Positions 6,680 to 11,168 of a DNA stretch of 11,168 nucleotides are shown piece by piece; within the stretch, counting starts at the first letter, position 1, and each line of letters begins with the position of its first letter. The position numbers were made by a program, and so were the translations under genes. The notes beneath the pieces were generated by a model. That model saw nothing but the letters and a program-made list of their open reading frames with translations. It was not told where the DNA came from and searched no databases. The DNA lies in contig UQZU01000046.1 of assembly GCA_900545665.1 (NCBI GenBank), positions 1 through 11,168 on the forward strand, given 5' to 3'. Source of the stretch: an uncultured Collinsella sp. (lineage in GTDB: Bacteria; Actinomycetota; Coriobacteriia; Coriobacteriales; Coriobacteriaceae).

Positions 6680-8941
6680 TTACGCTTTCTTGGCAGGAGC
6701 CTTAACAGCAGCTGCCTTGGCCTTGGGAGCAGCCTTTTTGGTGGCTGCCTTCTTAGCCGCAGTGGACTTGGCCGGAGCCTTGGCGGCAGACTTGGCAGCC
6801 TTCGCCTTAGCCGGAGTCTTCTTGGCAGCTGCGGTCTTGGGCTTCACCGAGGACGTGCGCTTCTTGGGCGCAGCCTTGGGGGCCTCGACCACGGGCGGCT
6901 TATAGCTACTGGGACCGCGGCGCTTAAGCACCACGCCAGCCAGGCCGGGCACCTTAATCTCGATGGAGTCCATCTGCCCGTTCCAGGGATAGGGCTCGCT
7001 CGAGCAAGTGTAGGGCTCCTCACCGGCATAGCCGCTGCCGCCAAACTCGGGACGGTCGGAGTCAAAGATGACCTCCCAGTCACCCTCGCGCGGCACGCCC
7101 ACACGGAAGCTCTCGTAGCTCGCCGGGTCAAAGTTGATCAAGATCACCAGGTCGTCGTCGACGTCCTCGCCCTGGCGCACAAAGCTCACGATGGACTGCT
7201 TGGAGTTGTCCGCGTCGATCCAGGTAAAGCCGTCGTCGGTGTAGCCGCGCTCGTACAGGGCGGGCTCGGCGGTGTACAGGTGGTTGAGCGCCTTGATAAA
7301 CGCCTGATGATGACGGTGGGTCTCGTACTCCTCGGTCAGGAACCACTGGATGGACTCGTAGTAGCGCCACTCAATAAACTGGCCGATCTCGTTACCCATA
7401 AAGTTGAGCTTGGCACCGGGGTGCGTCATTTGGTAGAAGGCGAGCGTGCGCAGGCCGGCAAACTGGCGCCACCAGTCGCCCGGCATGCGGCCGATGAGCG
7501 AGCACTTGCCGTGCACGACCTCGTCGTGGCTGAGCGGGCAAATGAAGTTCTCGGTAAAGGCATACATGATGGAGAACGTCAGTAACCCGTGGTTGCCGGG
7601 GCGCCACGGAAAATCGGTCTGCATGTAGTGCAGGGTGTCGTTCATCCAGCCCATGTCCCACTTGTAGTGGAACCCCAGGCCGCCGTCCTGCGGCGGATAG
7701 GTCACGAGCGGCCACGCGGTGGACTCCTCGGCCATCATCATCACGTCGGGGAAGTGAGCCTCCACGGCGCAGTTGACCTGGCGGATAAACGCGCTGGCGT
7801 CCAGATCCTCCTCGGTTCCGTACTTGTTGAACTTCTTTTGCCCCGGATCGTCGATGCCAAAGTTGAGGTACAGCATACTGGACACGCCGTCCATACGAAT
7901 GCCGTCAACGTGGAAGTTCTCGAGCCAATACAGCACGTTAGAGACCAGGAAGGAGCGGACCTCGCCGCGGGCAAAGTCAAACTTGTGCGTGCCCCAGTTG
8001 GGGTGAATCTCGTGCTCAAACAGCATGTGGCCGTTAAAGGTGGCAAGACCGTGGGAGTCAGCGCAAAAACCGCCGGGCACCCAGTCCATGATCACACCGA
8101 TGCCCGCCTCGTGGCACGCATCGATAAAGTGCATGAGCTGCTGCGGGTTGCCGTAGCGCGACGTGGCGGCATAGTAGCCGGTCGTCTGGTAGCCCCAGGA
8201 GCCGTCGAAGGGATGCTCCATAAGCGGCATGACCTCGATATGCGTGTAGCCCATGTCGCGCACGTAGTCAACGAGCTCCACCGACAGGTCGTCGTAGGTG
8301 TAAAACTCACCGCGTTGCGCGGGGAAGGGATCCATGGGACCTGGGTAGTTGCCGTACTCGTCCGGCTCGCCCTGCGGCGCGTCGCCGTGGCGCTTCCACG
8401 AGCCAATATGCACCTCGTAGATGTTGAGCGGCTGCGACATGTGGTTGTGGCCGGCACGGCGCTTGAGCCACGCGGCGTCGTTCCACTTGTAATCGTCAAT
8501 GGTCCACAGCACGCTCGCCGTTCCCGGAGGGCACTCGGCCTTAAAGGCATACGGATCGGCCTTGTAGAGCTTTTCGCCCTCATTGGTTTCGATAAGGTAT
8601 TTATAGAGCTGACCCTGCTCGGCGCCAGGAATAAAGCCTTCCCAGATAGCGCTCGTATGCACGGGCACCAGCGGGTTGGCTTCCTCATCCCAGTCGTTAA
8701 ATTCGCCAATGACATGGACACTCTTTACGTCGGGCGCCCAAACGCAAAAGCGCCAGCCGCGCGTGCGCTGCTGCGTGTCGGGATGCGCGCCCATCTTTTC
8801 CCAGCTGCGCTCCCACGTGCCGATGCCAAACAGATAGACATCGTCCTTGGTGAGCTCCGGTGCGTGCGGAGCCGGTTTGCGGGTTGCGGGCTTTTTAGCC
8901 GTTGGCTTTAGCTTTGTATCGCTCACGTTTGATCCCATCAT
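6680..8941 (-). CDS. glgB: 1,4-alpha-glucan branching enzyme GlgB with lysine-rich tail
   Basis: GH13 branching enzyme that cuts alpha-1,4 chains and re-attaches them as alpha-1,6 branches. From ATG 8941 it is 753 residues: a lysine/proline-rich N-terminus (about 8-28), CBM48 (about 62-135), the catalytic barrel (about 185-560), a beta-domain to about 675, then a tail of almost only Ala, Lys, Pro, Ser and Thr to 753. Motifs: EHPFDGSWGYQ at 242-252, region I DWVPGGF at 286-292, region II GIRMDGVSSMLY with nucleophile Asp351, region III AEEST with Glu405/406, and region IV SHDEVVHGK with His472/Asp473. Region I normally reads DWVPGHF or similar; here Gly291 (codon GGT) replaces the His. The start is uncertain: ATG 8941 and 8938 lack a clear ribosome-binding site, while GTG 8926 has GGGA 6 nt upstream and would shorten the protein by 5 residues. 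It is the first gene of the operon. Confidence 0.95.
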   Translation of the reverse strand: MMGSNVSDTKLKPTAKKPATRKPAPHAPELTKDDVYLFGIGTWERSWEKMGAHPDTQQRTRGWRFCVWAPDVKSVHVIGEFNDWDEEANPLVPVHTSAIWEGFIPGAEQGQLYKYLIETNEGEKLYKADPYAFKAECPPGTASVLWTIDDYKWNDAAWLKRRAGHNHMSQPLNIYEVHIGSWKRHGDAPQGEPDEYGNYPGPMDPFPAQRGEFYTYDDLSVELVDYVRDMGYTHIEVMPLMEHPFDGSWGYQTTGYYAATSRYGNPQQLMHFIDACHEAGIGVIMDWVPGGFCADSHGLATFNGHMLFEHEIHPNWGTHKFDFARGEVRSFLVSNVLYWLENFHVDGIRMDGVSSMLYLNFGIDDPGQKKFNKYGTEEDLDASAFIRQVNCAVEAHFPDVMMMAEESTAWPLVTYPPQDGGLGFHYKWDMGWMNDTLHYMQTDFPWRPGNHGLLTFSIMYAFTENFICPLSHDEVVHGKCSLIGRMPGDWWRQFAGLRTLAFYQMTHPGAKLNFMGNEIGQFIEWRYYESIQWFLTEEYETHRHHQAFIKALNHLYTAEPALYERGYTDDGFTWIDADNSKQSIVSFVRQGEDVDDDLVILINFDPASYESFRVGVPREGDWEVIFDSDRPEFGGSGYAGEEPYTCSSEPYPWNGQMDSIEIKVPGLAGVVLKRRGPSSYKPPVVEAPKAAPKKRTSSVKPKTAAAKKTPAKAKAAKSAAKAPAKSTAAKKAATKKAAPKAKAAAVKAPAKKA

Positions 8942-8974
8942 GACGCGGCAGCGTGTTGCCTTGGTGACTAGATG

Positions 8975-9066
8975 CGAAAGGTCCAAGGCTGCACGAATCG
9001 AAGGGACGGCGAAGTTTCTGTGATTCGTTCCACCTCGCGTGCTCGGTGGAACTTTCGGCAGAAACT
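8975..9066 (-). promoter_or_regulatory. Structured 5' leader of the glgB operon
   Basis: Two perfect nested inverted repeats lie upstream of glgB: outer AGTTTCTG (9013-9020) with CAGAAACT (9059-9066), and inner GTTCCACC (9027-9034) with GGTGGAAC (9045-9052), separated by a symmetric 6x6 internal loop. Alternative pairings exist: ACGAATC (8993-8999) with GATTCGT (9022-9028), and CGAAAG (8975-8980) with CTTTCG (9052-9057). Both compete with the nested stems. It lies between the predicted minus-strand promoter and glgB, so it would be transcribed. No U-tract and no known riboswitch consensus is recognised. Function is unknown. Confidence 0.55.
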
Positions 9067-9138
9067 ACGATAACACCTGTGCGTTAGTTTTATGGACGAA
9101 AGCGGATTTGCGGGGGCGTTTAATCGGTAAGCGACATG

Positions 9139-9168
9139 TTTATACCACTGGCAGATTTGACGTGGTAA
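9139..9168 (-). promoter_or_regulatory. Candidate promoter of the glgB operon
   Basis: Minus strand: TTACCA (9163-9168, 4 of 6 to the -35 consensus), 18-nt spacer, TATAAA (9139-9144, 5 of 6), preceded by TGG to form an extended -10 (TGGTATAAA). Transcription would start near 9132, giving a leader of about 190 nt. The -35 lies inside the left arm of the TGGTAAAAC operator. Confidence 0.6.
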
Positions 9169-9188
9169 AACTCTTGACAGTTTTACCA
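9163..9188. promoter_or_regulatory. Inverted-repeat operator overlapping both divergent promoters
   Basis: TGGTAAAACT (9163-9172) and AGTTTTACCA (9179-9188) are perfect 10-bp inverted arms around a 6-bp spacer (CTTGAC). The element covers the -35 of the minus-strand glgB promoter and contains the plus-strand -35 TTGACA. A dimeric regulator bound here would block both promoters. The regulator is not encoded in this window. Confidence 0.75.
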
Positions 9189-9204
9189 ATTTGGGTTTTA
9201 AAAT
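9174..9204 (+). promoter_or_regulatory. Promoter of the HAD phosphatase-thiamine pyrophosphokinase pair
   Basis: A consensus -35 TTGACA (9174-9179) is followed by an AT-rich -10 region. TTTAAA at 9197-9202 has 17-nt spacing; TAAAAT at 9199-9204 matches better but at 19 nt. The start would be near 9210, about 60 nt before the HAD start codon. Confidence 0.7.
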
Positions 9205-9219
9205 TGTTTGGCTGACGTT

Positions 9220-9250
9220 TGGTAAAACGTTTTTAGCAGGATGTTTACCA
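9220..9250. promoter_or_regulatory. Second TGGTAAAAC operator-like inverted repeat
   Basis: TGGTAAAAC (9220-9228) faces GTTTACCA (9243-9250), the same half-site as in the operator at 9163-9188, with the second arm one A shorter. The left arm also forms AAAACGTTTT (9224-9233), a core palindrome typical of LacI-family operators. It lies just downstream of the predicted plus-strand start, a classical repressor position. Confidence 0.6.
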
Positions 9251-9272
9251 CTTGATATCGAAAGGTTTGTTT

Positions 9273-9962
9273 ATGTCCCATACCGCCGCTCCCAAGGTTG
9301 CTTTTATTTTCGATTGCGACGGCACGCTGGTAAATAGCACCCCCGTTTGGGCCTATGCCCAGCCCGAGTTATTGCACCGTCACGGGATTGACGTGACCGT
9401 GGATGACTTTGCCCAATTTGAGCACCTATCGCTGGAGGACGAGTGCCAGGCCTACCACGACACGTGGGGCATTGGCGCGAACGGCGAGGAGTTGTATCGC
9501 GAGCTGGGCGAGATTTTGATCGATGGGTACTCCAAGGTGCCGCCGCGCGAGGGGCTCCTGGCTTTTTTGGAGCGGGCGAAGGCGGCGGGCATTGCCATGT
9601 GCGTTGCCACTTCCACGCCGGCCGAGCTTGTTGGGTCTGCGCTTGCGGGAGCCGGGCTCGACGCGTACATTGAGTTTGTTACCACGACGGGCGAGGCAGG
9701 ACGCTCCAAACAGTTCCCCGATGTGTACGAGCTGGCGCTGCGTCGCCTGGAGGAGCGCCATGGGCACAAGTTTGAGCGCGCTTGGGTGTTTGAGGACGCC
9801 GTCTTTGGCCTAAAGAGCTCTGGGGTCGCTGGCTTTAAGCGTGTAGGTATTTATGACCCGCACGGCCGCATAAAGCGCGACGATGTGCGCGCCAACTGCG
9901 ATATCTTTATCGACAGCTATGAAGACCTGGATCTGGCCCACGTGCTTTCGTTTGAGGGATAG
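9273..9962 (+). CDS. HAD-superfamily hydrolase, beta-phosphoglucomutase-like
   Basis: A 229-residue HAD subfamily IA protein, predicted cytosolic phosphatase or phosphomutase. All four HAD motifs are visible: motif I DCDGT with nucleophile Asp14 and Asp16, motif II VATST (111-115), motif III Lys146 in GRSKQFPD, and motif IV FEDAVFGLKSSGVAGF (173-188) with Glu174/Asp175. A helical cap lies between about 20 and 85. The start is ATG 9273, with AAAGG 8 nt upstream; an in-frame TTG at 9252 overlaps the operator-like repeat and has no ribosome-binding site. The family includes beta-phosphoglucomutase, phosphoglycolate phosphatase and sugar-phosphate phosphatases, and substrate cannot be fixed from sequence. 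Its position opposite glgB, with shared operator half-sites, makes a sugar-phosphate substrate reasonable; that is inference. It lies 9 nt before the next gene, so the two are probably co-transcribed. Confidence 0.9.
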   Translation: MSHTAAPKVAFIFDCDGTLVNSTPVWAYAQPELLHRHGIDVTVDDFAQFEHLSLEDECQAYHDTWGIGANGEELYRELGEILIDGYSKVPPREGLLAFLERAKAAGIAMCVATSTPAELVGSALAGAGLDAYIEFVTTTGEAGRSKQFPDVYELALRRLEERHGHKFERAWVFEDAVFGLKSSGVAGFKRVGIYDPHGRIKRDDVRANCDIFIDSYEDLDLAHVLSFEG

Positions 9963-9971
9963 GCGAGGACT

Positions 9972-10613
9972 GTGGCTTGCAAGGTATTAGTGGTCTGCGG
10001 CTCGCCCGTGGTAGCTAGCACGGATCTGTTGCGTAGACTAGCAGGGGAGTGCGACCACGTTGTAGCCGTGGACCGCGGACTCGATGCGCTGCTGAGCGCC
10101 GGCCTGGGCTGCGACGTGTATGTGGGGGATGCCGATACGGTGAGCGACGCTGGTCGTGCGTTGGTCGATGCCGCCACCGACTTTGAAGTTGAGCGCCACG
10201 ACCCGTACAAGGACTATACCGATCTGGCGCTGGCGCTCGATTCCGTCCGTCGTCGCTGGCCGGGTGCCGAAGTAGTTGCGACTTGCGCTACGGGCGGCCG
10301 TCCGGATATGGCCCTAAGCGTCCTAGGCCTACTAGCTAACTGCAAAGACGCCCCAGTCTGGATTGCCGAAGACGAGACCACGGCCCGCATCCTGCATGCA
10401 AGTGAGTCGTGGACCATCGAGGGCGCCGAAGGCAAGACGTTCTCTATCATCGCCATAGCCCCTGGGACGGTGGTAAGCGAACACGGCCTAGAATGGGAGC
10501 TAGATCACAGCCCTCTGGGCTTGTTGGCGGACACGGGCATCAGTAACGTCGTCAGGTCAACAGCCACGATCCAAGTCCACACCGGCACCGCCATCGCTTA
10601 CCTCTACAAGTAA
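9972..10613 (+). CDS. thiN: Thiamine pyrophosphokinase-family protein (divergent)
   Basis: A 213-residue protein resembling thiamine pyrophosphokinase, which transfers pyrophosphate from ATP to thiamine to give thiamine diphosphate. Family landmarks in order: AVDRGLDALLSAG (32-44; canonical ADGG...L), GDADT (52-56; canonical GDFDS), HDPYKDYTDLALAL (76-89; canonical DKDxTDxxxAL), GGRPDMALSVLGLL (108-121; canonical GGRxDHxLxN). The acidic residues Asp34, Asp53, Asp55, Asp81, Asp84 and Asp112 remain, but Phe in GDFDS and His in GGRxDH are replaced by Ala and Met. The C-terminal half fits the thiamine-binding beta domain in length. Start GTG 9972, with GAGG 3 nt upstream and 9 nt after the HAD stop. 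Codon choice is looser than in the glg genes, with several CTA and GTA codons. Fold assignment is good; thiamine specificity is less certain because of the changed motifs. Confidence 0.8.
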   Translation: MACKVLVVCGSPVVASTDLLRRLAGECDHVVAVDRGLDALLSAGLGCDVYVGDADTVSDAGRALVDAATDFEVERHDPYKDYTDLALALDSVRRRWPGAEVVATCATGGRPDMALSVLGLLANCKDAPVWIAEDETTARILHASESWTIEGAEGKTFSIIAIAPGTVVSEHGLEWELDHSPLGLLADTGISNVVRSTATIQVHTGTAIAYLYK

Positions 10614-10627
10614 GGGCCATCGCATCA

Positions 10628-10700
10628 GGGTTTTATCGGGACGGTGGATAGAAATAAGCGCTCGAAGAGTGATTATTTCTGCCCCGTCCCAGGAAAACCC
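10628..10700. repeat. Long composite palindrome (possible REP/MITE-like element)
   Basis: A 73-nt stretch folds almost completely on itself. GGGTTTT (10628-10634) pairs with AAAACCC (10694-10700). After a 3x3 loop, GGGACGG (10638-10644) pairs with CCGTCCC (10684-10690). Across two single-base bulges (10645, 10648), GG pairs with CC and TAGAAATAA (10649-10657) with TTATTTCTG (10673-10681). An inner CGCTC/GAGTG stem caps it with a GAA loop. It begins 14 nt after the thiamine pyrophosphokinase stop. No U-run follows on either strand, so it is not a normal intrinsic terminator, although it may help end the transcript. Whether it is repeated in the genome cannot be seen here. Confidence 0.75.
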
Positions 10701-10730
10701 GTAAGTAATAGATTCAACCCAAAAAAGTCC

Positions 10731-10759
10731 TTGCATCCCCGCAAACATTCCCCTATAGT
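10731..10759 (+). promoter_or_regulatory. Promoter of the tRNA-Ala gene
   Basis: TTGCAT (10731-10736), a 17-nt spacer and TATAGT (10754-10759) give near-consensus -35 and -10 boxes. The start would be near 10766, about 7 nt before the mature tRNA. Confidence 0.75.
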
Positions 10760-10772
10760 ATCTCCTCGTCAC

Positions 10773-10848
10773 GGGGGCGTAGCTCAGCTGGGAGAGCGCT
10801 TGACTGGCAGTCAAGAGGTCAGGGGTTCGATTCCCCTCGTCTCCACCA
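10773..10848 (+). tRNA. tRNA-Ala, anticodon GGC
   Basis: A full cloverleaf of 76 nt with encoded CCA. Acceptor GGGGGCG (10773-10779) pairs with CGTCTCC (10838-10844) through two G-U pairs; one is G3:U70 (10775 with 10842), the main identity element of alanine tRNA. D-stem GCTC/GAGC (10782-10785, 10794-10797); anticodon stem CTTGA/TCAAG with loop CTGGCAG and anticodon GGC at 10806-10808; T-stem AGGGG/CCCCT (10821-10825, 10833-10837) with TTCGATT loop; discriminator A 10845 and CCA 10846-10848. It reads GCC and GCU codons. It has its own promoter and terminator, so it is a single-gene unit. No duplicated 3' end suggesting an integrated element is seen. Confidence 0.97.
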
Positions 10849-10858
10849 TCGTGAATGC

Positions 10859-10889
10859 AAAGGCCTTCGGTATTCCGAAGGCCTTTTTT
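10859..10889 (+). terminator. Intrinsic terminator of tRNA-Ala
   Basis: AAAGGCCTTCGG (10859-10870) and CCGAAGGCCTTT (from 10875) form a perfect 12-bp stem with a TATT loop, ending in a run of six T at 10884-10889. It lies 10 nt after the tRNA CCA end and is a textbook rho-independent terminator. Confidence 0.93.
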
Positions 10890-11168
10890 CATGCCAAAAT
10901 ACCTTGCGCCGCAAACCCCTCCTACGCCAACAAAAAGTTGCACAATTTATTTCCCATTTCTGTACATAGTTTGTTACACAAACGCGATTATCAGTGTAGA
11001 TCGCCGTTCCATTTGGGCTTCAGGAACGTCCCTAATCACCGCCACTACCTTAATAACCTGCATCAATGTGAACAACATCGCAAAACAGCCCCCTTGAACA
11101 CGCTAAATGAACGAAGGTTGATTTCCGATCTCAGCCGAACACTTTGAGCGGATAGGCCGTTCCCGCAG
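10890..11168. other. Right-edge sequence without a recognised gene
   Basis: This AT-richer 279-nt stretch shows no open frame resembling a known protein, no RNA gene and no convincing promoter. TTGCAC at 10938-10943 has no good -10 at the right distance. It is probably intergenic, with the next gene beyond the window. Confidence 0.5.

Noticed and set aside
6666..6683. TGGTAACAC near the glgB stop, similar to the operator half-site
   Set aside because: A single half-site with one mismatch and no matching inverted partner or promoter; probably coincidence.
7589..8911. A 440-codon plus-strand open frame opposite glgB
   Set aside because: Antisense shadow of glgB caused by codon bias, without recognisable motifs or a good ribosome-binding site.
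8942..8986. An upstream TTG start for glgB at 8986
   Set aside because: It has no ribosome-binding site and would add 15 residues unlike the rest of the protein, in the predicted leader.
10557..10943. Minus-strand frame containing GNRTPDLLTASQALSQLSY
   Set aside because: It runs across the tRNA-Ala gene. This peptide is a well-known false translation of the antisense strand of tRNA genes.
11123..11131. TTCCGATCT, matching the end of the TruSeq adapter
   Set aside because: Only 9 nt match and the preceding bases differ from the adapter. Sequence on both sides looks continuous, so chance is more likely.
10644..11147. Plus-strand frame containing GGVAQLGERLTGSQEVRG
   Set aside because: Known false translation of the sense strand of tRNA genes; it spans the tRNA and its terminator.

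Overview
The window is a high-GC bacterial chromosome fragment, dominated by a complete glycogen synthesis and breakdown operon. Gene content and order, strong G/C third-position bias, and alanine/lysine-rich tails on two enzymes suggest an actinobacterium of the class Coriobacteriia, most likely Collinsella or a close relative. That placement is inference from architecture; no database search was possible. Bases 1-32 are not genomic. They match the 3' end of the Illumina Nextera read-2 transposase adapter, so the left edge is an assembly or trimming artefact that interrupts glgA.

Bases 33-8941 hold five genes, all on the minus strand, transcribed in the order glgB (branching enzyme), glgP (phosphorylase), glgC (ADP-glucose pyrophosphorylase, catalytic subunit), glgD (its non-catalytic partner), glgA (glycogen synthase, 3' end missing). 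GlgC/GlgD make ADP-glucose, GlgA extends alpha-1,4 chains, GlgB adds alpha-1,6 branches, and GlgP releases glucose-1-phosphate. glgC and glgD are separated by 4 nt. The other gaps (about 90-105 nt) each contain a hairpin with no U-tract, so the cluster looks like one transcript with internal structured spacers.

Bases 8942-9272 are a divergent regulatory region. It has candidate promoters in both directions, an inverted-repeat operator built on TGGTAAAAC that overlaps both -35 boxes, a second related operator near the plus-strand start, and a structured 5' leader in front of glgB.

On the plus strand follow a beta-phosphoglucomutase-like HAD phosphatase (9273-9962) and, 9 nt later, a thiamine pyrophosphokinase-like gene (9972-10613). 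Next come an unusually long composite hairpin (10628-10700), a tRNA-Ala(GGC) with its own promoter and intrinsic terminator (10731-10889), and 279 nt at the right edge in which I see no gene.

The most interesting points are the shared operator and leader RNA controlling glgB and the HAD gene, the basic low-complexity tails on GlgA and GlgB, the loss of the usual region-I histidine in GlgB, and the long palindromic element before the tRNA. None amounts to proof of a new system.
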